Assembly (NCBI GenBank): GCA_963669415.2
Contig: CAXXPS010000001.1
Coordinates: 620,001-684,000, forward strand
Source of the DNA: JAWKWH01 sp963669415
GTDB taxonomy: Bacteria; Pseudomonadota; Alphaproteobacteria; Rhizobiales; Rhizobiaceae
Reading direction: 5' to 3'
DNA length: 64,000 bases
The translations under genes and the position numbers were made by a program. Of the stretch, positions 9,901-18,806 are shown one piece after another; position 1 is the first letter of the stretch, and each line of letters starts with the position of its first letter. The notes beneath the pieces were generated by a model that made no database searches, was not told where the DNA came from, and saw nothing but the letters and a program-made list of their open reading frames with translations.

Positions 9901-11613
9901 GGTGAGGGCGGTCAGCTGCCGGGTCACAAGGTCGATGCGACAATTGCCAAGGTACGTCACTCGACGCCCGGGGTCGGGCTGATTTCGCCGCCGCCGCACC
10001 ACGACATCTACTCGATTGAGGATCTGGCACAGCTGATCTTTGATCTGAAGAATGTCAATTCGGACGCGGATATTTCCGTCAAACTGGTCTCCGAGGTCGG
10101 TGTCGGCACGGTTGCCGCCGGTGTTGCCAAGGCGCGTGCCGATCACATCACGATATCGGGCTTTGACGGGGGAACAGGCGCCTCTCCCCTGACGTCGATC
10201 AAACATGCCGGCAGCCCATGGGAGATGGGACTGGCCGAGACGCATCAGACGCTGGTGCTGAACGGGCTTCGCAGCCGCGTGGCGCTGCAGGTCGATGGCG
10301 GTTTGCGCACCGGACGCGATGTAATTGTTGGAGCGCTTCTTGGCGCGGATGAATTCGGCTTCTCTACTGCCCCTTTGATCGCTGCCGGCTGCATCATGAT
10401 GCGCAAATGCCATCTGAACACCTGCCCGGTTGGCGTGGCAACCCAGGACCCCGTGCTTCGCAAGCGCTTCAAGGGAACGCCGGAACATGTGATCAACTAC
10501 TTCTTCTTCATCGCTGAGGAAGTGCGCCAGATGCTGGCTGCAATGGGTTTCAAATCTCTCAACGAGATCATCGGCCATTCGGATCTTCTCGAACGCGAAG
10601 CAATGATCGATCACTGGAAAGCCAAGGGACTGGACTTTACCGGTGTGTTCTACCGGCCCGAGGCCGAGGGCGATGCAATTCGTTGGACGGAAACGCAAAA
10701 TCATCCGATTGCTGACATTCTCGACCGGAAACTGATTGGCGAAGCTGCACCGGCGCTTGAGGCCAAGCAAAAGGTCTCAATCGAAACCGAGATCCGCAAC
10801 ACCGACCGTTCCGCCGGGGCGATGCTTTCAGGTGAGGTCGCCAAACGCTTCGGCCACAAGGGGCTGAAGGACGACACGATTTCGGTAAAGTTGCATGGTA
10901 CGGCGGGGCAATCTTTCGGCGCATTTTTGTCGCGCGGTATCACTTTCGACCTTGCCGGCGACGGGAATGACTATGTCGGCAAGGGTTTGTGCGGTGGCCG
11001 GCTGATCATCAAACCGCCGCAGGCCTCAAAAATAGTCGCGGCAAACTCGATCATCGTCGGCAACACGGTACTTTATGGTGCGATCGAGGGTGAGTGTTAT
11101 TTCTCTGGCGTTGCGGGTGAGCGATTTGCTGTCCGCAATTCCGGCGCCGTTGCGGTTGTTGAGGGCGTCGGCGATCACGGTTGCGAGTACATGACAGGTG
11201 GTGTTGTGGTCGTCATCGGGCAGACCGGGCGCAATTTTGCAGCCGGCATGTCTGGCGGCATTGCCTATGTTCTGGATGAAGCCGGCGACTTTGCCAAACG
11301 CTGCAACATGGCGATGGTCGAACTGGAACCGGTGCCGGAGGAAGACGACCTTCTGGAAAAACTGCATCACCATGGTGGTGATCTGGATCACAAGGGCCGG
11401 GTTGATGTTCTCGACAACATGACCAGTCATGATGAAGAGCGGCTGTACCAGCTGATCTCCAATCATCTTCACTATACGGGCTCGGCGCGCGCCAAAGACA
11501 TACTCGACAATTGGGCTGACTACCGGCCGAAGTTCAGGAAAGTCATGCCGGTCGAATATCGTCGTGCTTTGCAGGAGATGGAAAACATGCGCCTTGGTTT
11601 GGCAGCGGAGTAA
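6913..11613 (+). CDS. gltB: Glutamate synthase (NADPH), large subunit
   Basis: The alpha subunit (about 1,566 residues) of GOGAT, which moves the amide nitrogen of glutamine to 2-oxoglutarate. The class II glutaminase nucleophile is Cys39 in NEHDACGVGF, exposed when the propeptide is removed. The central and FMN-binding synthase domains follow (KPGEGGQLPGHKV, GFDGGTGASPL), then the CHLNTCPVGVATQ cysteines of the Fe-S cluster and the C-terminal GXGXG beta-helix domain. The ATG at 6913 follows ACGGAGGAAC; the frame is open 30 codons further upstream but those residues look non-native. It leads a three-gene run with the YbjQ gene (5 bases on) and gltD. Confidence 0.97.
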   Translation: MSEAKNFPANVADAAVRTPEPGLPEAQGLYDPANEHDACGVGFIANMKGAKSHNIVTNGLAMLENLTHRGAVGADPLMGDGAGMLVQIPDRFFREVMAESGVELPEAGHYAVGHVFMPQEAELRDNLEAIITEVVAAEGQSVLGFRDVPVENASLSKAPEIAASEPVHRQVFIGRGEAIENDDDFERRLYILRKVISNRVHNETEGRDNGFYIVSLSSRTIVYKGMFLAYQLEKYYQDLSDPRFESALALVHQRFSTNTFPSWKLAHPYRMVAHNGEINTLRGNVNWMAARQASVDSELFGNDISKLWPISYEGQSDTACFDNALEFLWQGGYSLAHAMMMLIPEAWAGNRLMDNNRKAFYEYHASLMEPWDGPAAVVFTDGRQIGATLDRNGLRPARYIVTDDDCVIAASEAGVIPVDEANITAKWRLQPGRMLLIDLEEGRIISDEEIKEQISTQHPYKEWLTRTQLILEDLGPVEPRALRRDVSLLDRQQAFGYTQEDTKILMSPMATTGQESLGSMGTDTPISAMSDKSKLLYTYFKQNFAQVTNPPIDPIREELVMSLVSFIGPRPNIFDLVGNSRRKRLEVRQPILTNGDLEKIRSIGHTEDRFDTKTIDITYASAEGAAGLPGAVARLCERAEAAVAGGYNIIILSDRQVGPDRVAIPALLATAAVHHHLIRKGLRTAVGLVVESGEPREVHHFACLAGFGAEAINPYLAFDTLLDMHANKAFPPEVDAGEVVERYIKSIGKGILKVMSKMGISTYQSYCGAQIFDAVGLRSDFVKEFFFGTATTIEGVGLEEVSEETFRRHRLAFSDDPVLRNALEVGGEYLYRIRGESHVWSPDAVASLQHAVRTDSWKTYKEFSDQIDHDAASAQTIRGLFHIQQAEENGRKPVELSDVEPAAEIVKRFSTGAMSFGSISREAHTTLAIAMNRIGGKSNTGEGGEEPDRYMPLLDGSSNPERSSIKQVASGRFGVTTEYLVNSDMIQIKVAQGAKPGEGGQLPGHKVDATIAKVRHSTPGVGLISPPPHHDIYSIEDLAQLIFDLKNVNSDADISVKLVSEVGVGTVAAGVAKARADHITISGFDGGTGASPLTSIKHAGSPWEMGLAETHQTLVLNGLRSRVALQVDGGLRTGRDVIVGALLGADEFGFSTAPLIAAGCIMMRKCHLNTCPVGVATQDPVLRKRFKGTPEHVINYFFFIAEEVRQMLAAMGFKSLNEIIGHSDLLEREAMIDHWKAKGLDFTGVFYRPEAEGDAIRWTETQNHPIADILDRKLIGEAAPALEAKQKVSIETEIRNTDRSAGAMLSGEVAKRFGHKGLKDDTISVKLHGTAGQSFGAFLSRGITFDLAGDGNDYVGKGLCGGRLIIKPPQASKIVAANSIIVGNTVLYGAIEGECYFSGVAGERFAVRNSGAVAVVEGVGDHGCEYMTGGVVVVIGQTGRNFAAGMSGGIAYVLDEAGDFAKRCNMAMVELEPVPEEDDLLEKLHHHGGDLDHKGRVDVLDNMTSHDEERLYQLISNHLHYTGSARAKDILDNWADYRPKFRKVMPVEYRRALQEMENMRLGLAAE

Positions 11614-11618
11614 GTGGA

Positions 11619-11945
11619 ATGATCATCAGCACGACAAATCGTCTCGAAGGTCACGAGATCGTTGAATACAAAGGTATCGTCACAGGTGAAGCCATCCTGG
11701 GAACCAACATTTTTCGGGATATCTTTGCCGGCATTCGCGATATCGTTGGCGGGCGCTCCAGTGCCTACGAGCAGGTGCTGCAAGAAGCCCGCGAGACAGC
11801 GCTTCGGGAACTTGAAGACGAAGCAAGCCAGCGTGGCGCAAACGCGGTGATCGGCATCGACATCGACTACGAAAACATATCGACAGGTTCGAGCGGATCG
11901 ATGCTGATGGTGTCAGCGTCGGGCACGGCCGTGGTCATTCGCTGA
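11619..11945 (+). CDS. YbjQ/UPF0145 family protein
   Basis: A 108-residue protein with the whole YbjQ (UPF0145) fold: N-terminal IISTTNRLEGHEIVEYKGIVTGEAI, the middle GRSSAYEQVLQEARETALRELEDEA helix, and the ANAVIGIDIDYENI end. The family forms small pentamer-like assemblies of unknown role and is sometimes called a heavy-metal-binding domain. It starts 5 bases after gltB and ends 13 bases before gltD, so it is probably co-transcribed with them. It has no signal peptide. Confidence 0.9.
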   Translation: MIISTTNRLEGHEIVEYKGIVTGEAILGTNIFRDIFAGIRDIVGGRSSAYEQVLQEARETALRELEDEASQRGANAVIGIDIDYENISTGSSGSMLMVSASGTAVVIR

Positions 11946-11958
11946 GCAGGGACGGGAA

Positions 11959-13413
11959 ATGGGCAAGGTAACCGGATTTCTGGAAATCGACAGGCAGGTG
12001 CCAAAATATCAGCCTGCGTCTGACCGGATTCGCCATTTCAGGGAGTTCACCCTGCCGATGTCGGATCCCGAGGTCATCAAGCAAGCGGCCCGTTGCATGG
12101 ATTGCGGCGTTCCCTATTGCCATGGGCCAACCGGCTGTCCGGTGCACAACCAGATCCCGGACTGGAACGACCTCGTCTATAATGGGGACTGGGACAATGC
12201 GATCCGCAATCTGCATTCGACCAATAATTTCCCCGAATGGACCGGCCGCATCTGCCCGGCCCCGTGCGAAGAGGCATGCACGCTCAATCTCGAAGACGTA
12301 CCGGTCTCAATCAAGACGATCGAACAGGCAATTGCGGACCGGGCTTATGAGACTGGGCACATCCGGCCCTATCCGCCGGAGAAAAAGACCGGCAAATCCG
12401 TCGGTATAATCGGCTCGGGCCCGGCAGGCATGGCGGCCGCGCAGCAACTCGGACGTGCCGGTCACGACGTGCATGTCTATGAGCGCGAGAGCCGCCCTGG
12501 CGGGTTGATGCGCTACGGCATTCCCGACTTTAAAATCGAAAAGCATCATATCGATCGCCGCGTCGTGCAGATGAATGGCGAGGGTGTAACCTTCCATTGC
12601 GGGGTTAATGTTGGCGTCGACAAGACCGTCGCTGAATTGCTCGAGGAACACGACGCGGTACTCTATTGCGGCGGTTCGGAAAAACCGCGCCCGGCCGGTG
12701 TCCCCGGCGCCGATTTGGCCGGTGTGCACGATGCGATGCCATATCTGGTACAGCAGAACCGCCGGGTCGGCGGTGAGGACATCCAGTCCGTCGCATGGCC
12801 GTCGGAGCCGATATCGGCCTCCGGCAAACATGTCATCGTCGTCGGTGGAGGCGACACCGCATCTGACTGCATCGGTACGGCATTCCGTCAGGGAGCGGTC
12901 AAGGTAACTCAACTGGATATCCGGCCGGAGCCACCTGAAATGGAAGACAAGCTGACGGTCTGGCCGTTCTGGGCGACCAAGATGCGAACATCATCTTCGC
13001 AGGCCGAAGGGGCGAACCGGGAATTCCAGATTGCCACGCTGGAGTTCATCGGCGAAGAAGGCCATCTTGTCGGTGTGAAATGTTGCCATGTCGACGAGCA
13101 GCGCAAACCGATCGAGGGAACCGAGTTCCTGATCCGCGCCGACCTTGCTTTTATCGCCATTGGTTTTCACGGTGTGATGGAAACCGGTGTACTCGGCGAA
13201 ATGGGTGACACGTTGAAAACTGACGTCGATGCTCGGAAATCCACCAATATCGACGCCAATGAAACCGACTACCGGACCAATGTTGACCGGCTCTATGCAG
13301 CCGGAGATGTGCGCCGCGGTCAGTCGCTTGTCGTCTGGGCCATCCGCGAGGGTCGCCAGGCCGCCGCCAGTATCGACGAATCATTGATGGGTTCGACGGT
13401 TCTGCCGCGGTAG
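11959..13413 (+). CDS. gltD: Glutamate synthase (NADPH), small subunit
   Basis: The 484-residue beta subunit passes electrons from NADPH via FAD to the GltB iron-sulfur clusters. The N-terminal cysteine region (ARCMDCGVPYCHGPTGCPV and RICPAPCEEACTLN) supplies Fe-S ligands. The FAD site GIIGSGPAGMAAA and the NADPH site VIVVGGGDTASDC are both intact, and the C-terminus has the flavin motif LYAAGDVRRGQSLVVWAI. Length is normal. It ends 11 bases before the stop of the converging DUF459 gene. Confidence 0.97.
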   Translation: MGKVTGFLEIDRQVPKYQPASDRIRHFREFTLPMSDPEVIKQAARCMDCGVPYCHGPTGCPVHNQIPDWNDLVYNGDWDNAIRNLHSTNNFPEWTGRICPAPCEEACTLNLEDVPVSIKTIEQAIADRAYETGHIRPYPPEKKTGKSVGIIGSGPAGMAAAQQLGRAGHDVHVYERESRPGGLMRYGIPDFKIEKHHIDRRVVQMNGEGVTFHCGVNVGVDKTVAELLEEHDAVLYCGGSEKPRPAGVPGADLAGVHDAMPYLVQQNRRVGGEDIQSVAWPSEPISASGKHVIVVGGGDTASDCIGTAFRQGAVKVTQLDIRPEPPEMEDKLTVWPFWATKMRTSSSQAEGANREFQIATLEFIGEEGHLVGVKCCHVDEQRKPIEGTEFLIRADLAFIAIGFHGVMETGVLGEMGDTLKTDVDARKSTNIDANETDYRTNVDRLYAAGDVRRGQSLVVWAIREGRQAAASIDESLMGSTVLPR

Positions 13414-13424
13414 TTCGACCGGCC

Positions 13425-14591
13425 TTACTGGCTCGTTTCGGCAGGTTGCGGTTTCCAAGTGAAGTCGTCTGCCCTGCCAGGTTTGGCCGGTGCGGCAATA
13501 CCTTCAACCCTCAATTTGCGCGCCGGCGTTTCCCGAACATCGGTGGCATTGATTTCGACGGTGGCTCCCAGCAGCTCATTGCCGCCATCGAGTTCCGGAT
13601 CATTGAGTGCGATTGGCGCGAGGCGGTCGATTAGCGGGGCGTCGCCGTGGTCAAGGCGCAATTGCGGCAGGTTTTCCGGTCCCAGCGCACCAATGTCAGG
13701 TGCACTCGCATTGCCCAAAATCTTGCGCAGCGGTTTTTCCGCATAAAATGCGATTTTCCGGCGACCCGCGCGGGTGACATTGATGCCGTCCGAAGACCGC
13801 AACCGCGCCGGTTGCCCATTGATGTCCGGGCCGGACGTCACATAGGCGCCGGCTTCATTGACGAAGCCATCCCAGATATCGACGAAATTGCCACCTGTCA
13901 GCTCGGTCACACGTTTGTAGATATCGTTGTATGTCAGCATGTCGGCCGTCATGCTTCTTTTCGAAAATGACGGAACGCCGACCCAGACGAACGGGATGTT
14001 CCGGTCGGTCGAAATCTTGGCGAGATCAGTCGCGCGCTTTTCGTATTCCTTCAACCATTCGTCGGAGCGCCGCCGGTATCTGGGTTCGGTTGTGCGGAAA
14101 TCCTGACGGTCGTTGGCCCCGATCATGAAGACCAGCACGCTCGGGCTTGTCGCCTCGATTATCTGAGGCAAATTCGCGCGCCAGTCGTAGTAGTCATCGC
14201 GGACGATGCCTGAGGAACCATTGGATTGCTCCATGATCCTGATTCCCGGTGAATCCTGGAACGCGGTTTCCAGCCCTTCGGCAAGCCCACCAGCGAGAAA
14301 ATCGCCGACAACAAGAACAACCCTGGCATTTTCCAGTTTGTCAGGGATCTTTTTCGCAGTGGTCGTGCCACCGTTCGTCTGTCGTGAATTGCGCCGTTTC
14401 GATTTTTTCGACCGCTTTGTTTTGCGTTTGACGCGTTGCTCTTTCCGGTTGGGTTTGAAAAGACGCTGAAACAGGGTTTGCGAATTCTGCGCGAAGGAAG
14501 GCACTGCATAAGTCAGAGGTAGCGCTAGCGCCAGCAAGGCCAGGGCCACGAAGGGCCATCCCGACAGTTTGAAGACCTTGCTCTGCAGCAT
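13425..14591 (-). CDS. DUF459 SGNH-hydrolase-like exported protein
   Basis: A 388-residue protein with an N-terminal signal or anchor helix (WPFVALALLALALPLTYAVPSFA), a very basic Lys/Arg/Ser stretch at about residues 48-72, then a DUF459 domain of the SGNH hydrolase fold. VLVVGDFLAGGLAEGL occupies the block I position but has Asp-Phe in place of Gly-Asp-Ser, FMIGANDRQDF matches the GxND block, and IWDGF follows. Its substrate is unknown; family members are thought to act on envelope glycans. The stop of the upstream transglycosylase gene lies 6 bases before its start, so the two form an operon. Confidence 0.82.
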   Translation of the reverse strand: MLQSKVFKLSGWPFVALALLALALPLTYAVPSFAQNSQTLFQRLFKPNRKEQRVKRKTKRSKKSKRRNSRQTNGGTTTAKKIPDKLENARVVLVVGDFLAGGLAEGLETAFQDSPGIRIMEQSNGSSGIVRDDYYDWRANLPQIIEATSPSVLVFMIGANDRQDFRTTEPRYRRRSDEWLKEYEKRATDLAKISTDRNIPFVWVGVPSFSKRSMTADMLTYNDIYKRVTELTGGNFVDIWDGFVNEAGAYVTSGPDINGQPARLRSSDGINVTRAGRRKIAFYAEKPLRKILGNASAPDIGALGPENLPQLRLDHGDAPLIDRLAPIALNDPELDGGNELLGATVEINATDVRETPARKLRVEGIAAPAKPGRADDFTWKPQPAETSQ

Positions 14592-14597
14592 GTACCG

Positions 14598-15824
14598 TCA
14601 ACGCCTCTTTATCGCGGTGAGTACTTCCTTGCTCGGATGTCCGGTTTGTTTCATCCCGGCGCGGGCCTGAAACGCTATTATTGCCTTTCGCGACCCCGAG
14701 CCGATTTTGCCATCAATCTTGCCGTCATAATAGCCATGCGCCAGCAATTGTTTCTGCAATTCCTGTTTTTCGGCAAATGAGAGTTTCGTGAACGGGCGGC
14801 TCCAATCCTTGGCCAAGCCGCCATAGCCGGCAATTTCGTCAGCCAGCAGCCCGACTGCGAGAGCGTATTTGTCCGCGTTATTGTAGCGCTTAAGCACAAA
14901 AAAGTTCTTTGTGACCAGAAAAGCCGGCCCGGAGCGGCCCTGCAAAACCTTGAGCACGGCATTGTCACCGCCACGCGGAAACGGTTTGCCGCTAACGCGT
15001 TTGACCCCGATCGAGCTCCACCTCGAAATTTTCATCGATCCGCCCGGAAACTTGCGGCCTGATGGCAGCGATACTTCATATCCCCAGGTCTGTCCGCTGC
15101 GCCAACCGTTTTTGCGAAGCAGGTTTGCCGCGGTGGCAAGCGCGTCCGGAATGGAATTCCAGATATCGCGCCGACCGTCGCCATCCATGTCAACCGCATA
15201 GGCCATGTAACTGGTGGGGATGAATTGGGTATGGCCCATGGCGCCTGCCCATGAGCCTTCCAGATTGCGCTCCGAAATGTCTCCGCGCTGCAGGATTTTC
15301 AGGGCCGCAAGTAGCTGTTGACGGGCAAATTTACGCCGACGTTTGTCGGCATAGGCGAGCGTCGAAAGCGAACGAATGACATTGCGCATGACCCGGTCGT
15401 TTTCCAGAATGGCGCCGTAATTGGTTTCCATCGACCAGATGGCCAGCAATGTGTAGCGATCAACGCCGTATTTCTTTTCGATCTTTGACAGCCAGGGCTT
15501 CCACTTGCGGAGCATCTTGCGGCCGTTGGCAATCGCGTCTTCCTGGACGCGATTGTCGAAATACTGCCAGACCGGAGCCTTGAACTCCGGTTGATATCGC
15601 GCCTTTTCCAGCACTTCCGGGTCAGGCGCAGTCACGCCCTTGAATGCGCGGTCAAGCGTTGAACGTTTGATGCCCGATTTTGCTGCAGTCGCCCGGAAAC
15701 TGGACACCCATTTACGGAACCCTGCGTCGGCGTGCGCAGCCTGGGTAGCTGACAAACCGGTAATGCCGGCCAGGAGCAACAGTACCACCGTCAGGCGGAA
15801 AATATGTGGCAAGGACACCTGCAT
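14598..15824 (-). CDS. MltB-type lytic murein transglycosylase
   Basis: A 408-residue exported enzyme that cuts peptidoglycan between MurNAc and GlcNAc. It has a signal peptide (IFRLTVVLLLLAGITGLSATQAAHA), an SLT_2/MltB catalytic domain with the catalytic Glu in LLAIWSMETNYGA and the GAMGHTQFIPTSY motif, and a C-terminal PG_binding_1 domain (LLAHGYYDGKIDGKIGSGSRKAI). The ATG at 15824 places the signal peptide correctly; the frame is open 10 codons further. It precedes the DUF459 gene by 6 bases. Confidence 0.93.
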   Translation of the reverse strand: MQVSLPHIFRLTVVLLLLAGITGLSATQAAHADAGFRKWVSSFRATAAKSGIKRSTLDRAFKGVTAPDPEVLEKARYQPEFKAPVWQYFDNRVQEDAIANGRKMLRKWKPWLSKIEKKYGVDRYTLLAIWSMETNYGAILENDRVMRNVIRSLSTLAYADKRRRKFARQQLLAALKILQRGDISERNLEGSWAGAMGHTQFIPTSYMAYAVDMDGDGRRDIWNSIPDALATAANLLRKNGWRSGQTWGYEVSLPSGRKFPGGSMKISRWSSIGVKRVSGKPFPRGGDNAVLKVLQGRSGPAFLVTKNFFVLKRYNNADKYALAVGLLADEIAGYGGLAKDWSRPFTKLSFAEKQELQKQLLAHGYYDGKIDGKIGSGSRKAIIAFQARAGMKQTGHPSKEVLTAIKRR

Positions 15825-16014
15825 GGCGCTCTCCTCAATCAAATCCGGCTGCAATCTGAACCATTGCCGTTAGGAATTGGTTTACCATGGATCGCAAATT
15901 CAGTGCCAAATGCGATTTTCACCTTCCCCAAACCGGAAAAGTCCGGTGCCGGATTCAGTAGTTATCAATTCGGGCGTGAAAATGTCGGTGTGGGACAGGT
16001 GAGAGATTTAACGC

Positions 16015-16890
16015 ATGACGAAAATTCGCAAAGCGGTTTTCCCGGTTGCCGGCCTGGGTACGCGATTTCTGCCGGCGACCAAAGCCGTGCCGAAAGAGAT
16101 GCTGACCGTACTGGACCGGCCGGTGATCCAATATGTGGTTGATGAAGCCCGCGAAGCCGGTATCGAGCATTTCATCTTCGTCACAGGGCGCAACAAGACC
16201 GTGATCGAAGACCATTTCGATATTCAGTTCGAGCTCTATGACACGCTGGAAAGACGCGGCAAGACCGATGAGCTTGCCCGGCTGAAAGAGTTGCAGCCAA
16301 AGCCCGGCCAGACGAGCTTCACCCGCCAGCAGGAACCATTGGGGCTTGGTCACGCAGTCTGGTGTGCCCGTGAAATCATCGGTAATGAGCCCTTCGCACT
16401 GTTGCTTCCCGACATGATCATGCCACCGGACCAGAACTGCACTGCAGCCATGGTTGAACTGTATGAGAAAACCGGCGGCAATATCATCGCGGTTGAGGCG
16501 TGTGATCCTTCTGAAACCCATCGATACGGCATCGTGGGAAAAGGAGAGGCGGTCCACAGCGGATTTGCAATTTCCGGCATGGTGGAAAAACCGGCGCCGG
16601 GCACCGCGCCCTCGAACCTGTTCATCAATGGGCGCTACATTCTGCAACCGGAGATCTTTGAACATCTCGGTCGCCACGAGAGGGGGGCCGGCAATGAAAT
16701 TCAGATCACCGATTCCATGCTGGCGTTGAGCCGGGAACAGCCGTTTTTCGGATACCATTATCAGGGCCACACGTTTGACTGCGGCACGCCGGCTGGTTTT
16801 GTCGAAGCCAATCTGGCTTTTGCCATGGCCGATGAGGAAGTCAGGGAGCAGATTCTTCCCATCGTAAGGGCACACGCGGGCGAGAAGTGA
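16015..16890 (+). CDS. galU: UTP-glucose-1-phosphate uridylyltransferase
   Basis: A 291-residue nucleotidyltransferase that makes UDP-glucose for surface polysaccharides and osmoprotectants. The nucleotide-binding signature GLGTRFLPATKAVPKEML is at the N-terminus, followed by QYVVDEA, the GLGHAVWCAREI segment, LLLPDMIM and the VEKPAPG sugar-binding region. GAGAGA lies before the ATG. Length fits bacterial GalU. The stop is one base from the stop of the convergent beta-barrel gene. Confidence 0.96.
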   Translation: MTKIRKAVFPVAGLGTRFLPATKAVPKEMLTVLDRPVIQYVVDEAREAGIEHFIFVTGRNKTVIEDHFDIQFELYDTLERRGKTDELARLKELQPKPGQTSFTRQQEPLGLGHAVWCAREIIGNEPFALLLPDMIMPPDQNCTAAMVELYEKTGGNIIAVEACDPSETHRYGIVGKGEAVHSGFAISGMVEKPAPGTAPSNLFINGRYILQPEIFEHLGRHERGAGNEIQITDSMLALSREQPFFGYHYQGHTFDCGTPAGFVEANLAFAMADEEVREQILPIVRAHAGEK

Positions 16891-16891
16891 G

Positions 16892-18685
16892 CTAGCGTCT
16901 CAAACGTACACCGAGAAATACACTTGCAGTTTCAGCATCGCGGCCCGCAACGGTCGAGCTGACGATTTCGTATCCGCCGCGCCCGGTGATGCCGAAATTG
17001 CGGTTCAACCACCAGGTCAGGCCTGCTTCGACATCGAACAGCAGGTCTTGGCCTGCCGAACCGACGAAATCGCGAAAGCCCACTCCGGCACTCAAATTGC
17101 CTGTCAAATTGGCCCTTAATTGTCTCTCTATGCCGAGATTGGCATCATAAAGCACCGATCCGGAGGCACCGGGTTGCGTTGTCGTCTCGATCGCTGTGAT
17201 GGCTTCAAGATTGACAGTCGTTCGACGCGATGGCGACCAGGCAAGCGAAGCCAGTGCGCTGATGCCTTCGACAGCGGCGAGCCGGCTATCGTCGGGCTTT
17301 TCGCTTATCCAGCCGGCAGCGATTTCGCCGGTCAGCTTTTCGCCCAGGTCAAGCTCAAATCCTGCGCGCACCGCATAGCGGTCCGCAGAGCGGGAAAATC
17401 CGGCGCTATCGGTTTTGACGTCGTAAAACCGCTTGCCGATTTCACCTTCGATAAAGGGAACCAGGGCAGGGGAGATCTCGTATCCGGTTCGCAGCGTCAC
17501 GGTTGCGAGTGTCGAGTTCCGTTCGCGCTGCGACAGAGTTCCGCCGCCGCCGAGATCTGCGTCACCATAGATCAGCCGCTCGACCCGACCGGTGGCTGCG
17601 AGCCGCAGTTTGCCCTCTTCGCGGGCGACACCCAAAGTTCCGACCAGCGTATGGAGCAATGGCTGCTCAACCACGCCAGGAACGACAACTGCCGAAGCTG
17701 CACTGTCTTGGGTCAGATCATAATCGATGCCGGCGTTCGCCGCCCAGCCATCCGCCAGGTCAAGACGCAAGTCAGCATCGACGCCTGCAGAAGGTTCAGA
17801 AACGTCTGCACCTGATAGGGACTGCCGGAAAGTGCCAAATGCCTCGATTTGCGCCGAATGGCGCGACCAATCGGATTCAGCCCTGAGGCGCAAAGTGGTT
17901 TCAGACAGGACCGCCTCGCCACCACCGGATGTCGAATCTGCATTGGATGACCAGGCTATCCCCTGTTCCAGTTCCGGGAACAGGGTGAAAGTGCCGGCGC
18001 GGATACCGAGCGGCGCATAGGGATCTTCTTCAGGCTCCCGGTCGAAGCCTTGAATTGCCCCGGTTCGTTCGCTGCTCGGGTCGGCCGCGACATTGCGTTC
18101 TTCGTCCAGGGCGTCGATGCGGTCAGCCCGCACCGTTCCGGTCAGGATATCTTCGTCTGCCTCTTGTTCAGCCGCGCTCGAGCGTTCGGCGCGTTCCAGC
18201 GCGATGCGTTGGCGTACGGTTCGCGGCCGCTCGTTTTGCAAATCGCGATTGCGTGTGGTCCTGCGGGCCCGGCGTTCAGCACTCAGCGGCTCATCGGCAA
18301 ACGGGTTGTCGCGATTGAGATCAAATATGCTTTGCGCATCGTCTGACCCGCGCTCGGCGGTTTCGTCGGGCACCGCGCCTTCGCTTACGGGTTCGTACTC
18401 CGGCGGCTGAAATCCCGGCGCGTCTTCGGCCGGATCATCGCCGCGATCCAGCGCATTGATGCGTTCATCGAGACCCGGCCGCCGCAGAATATAGCGGTTG
18501 ACCTCGTCCTCGGTGACCTGCCCGCGAAGCCCGTCGGCCTGTTGGGCATGCGTTACCGGTGGCGCAAACATCAGCATCGCAAAGACGCCAATGGATAGGT
18601 GGGCCTTCCAAGCTGTTGATATATTTGACTTTCTGGAGGCAGACATGGGCACCATGGCAAATCGGGCCAAGGCCCGGCAAAACAT
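16892..18685 (-). CDS. Outer membrane beta-barrel protein (BBP2-like)
   Basis: A 597-residue exported protein. A signal peptide (IGVFAMLMFAPPVTHAQQ) is followed by a 200-residue acidic and Arg-rich disordered region, then from about residue 215 by alternating strands typical of a beta-barrel that ends in aromatic and Arg residues (TASVFLGVRLRR). It resembles the outer-membrane beta-barrel family (PF10082) often found next to polysaccharide genes, in keeping with galU and kdsD alongside. In-frame ATGs at 18685, 18655 and 18646 are all possible starts; the last best fits the signal peptide. Confidence 0.78.
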   Translation of the reverse strand: MFCRALARFAMVPMSASRKSNISTAWKAHLSIGVFAMLMFAPPVTHAQQADGLRGQVTEDEVNRYILRRPGLDERINALDRGDDPAEDAPGFQPPEYEPVSEGAVPDETAERGSDDAQSIFDLNRDNPFADEPLSAERRARRTTRNRDLQNERPRTVRQRIALERAERSSAAEQEADEDILTGTVRADRIDALDEERNVAADPSSERTGAIQGFDREPEEDPYAPLGIRAGTFTLFPELEQGIAWSSNADSTSGGGEAVLSETTLRLRAESDWSRHSAQIEAFGTFRQSLSGADVSEPSAGVDADLRLDLADGWAANAGIDYDLTQDSAASAVVVPGVVEQPLLHTLVGTLGVAREEGKLRLAATGRVERLIYGDADLGGGGTLSQRERNSTLATVTLRTGYEISPALVPFIEGEIGKRFYDVKTDSAGFSRSADRYAVRAGFELDLGEKLTGEIAAGWISEKPDDSRLAAVEGISALASLAWSPSRRTTVNLEAITAIETTTQPGASGSVLYDANLGIERQLRANLTGNLSAGVGFRDFVGSAGQDLLFDVEAGLTWWLNRNFGITGRGGYEIVSSTVAGRDAETASVFLGVRLRR

Positions 18686-18806
18686 TTACCGAATCGTAAA
18701 CACAGGTGGTTAACGGTTGGTTGAGACGGAGCTGTTACTGCAGCGTTTGGCGGGCCTGCTCAAAGGGTTGGACACCGGCCGATTTTGACGCTAATCGCTG
18801 ACCGCA

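Noticed and set aside
9781..10770. 329-residue minus-strand frame inside gltB
   Set aside because: Lies within the conserved gltB synthase domain; high-GC codon use gives long antisense frames.
15955..16875. 306-residue minus-strand frame
   Set aside because: Antisense to galU.
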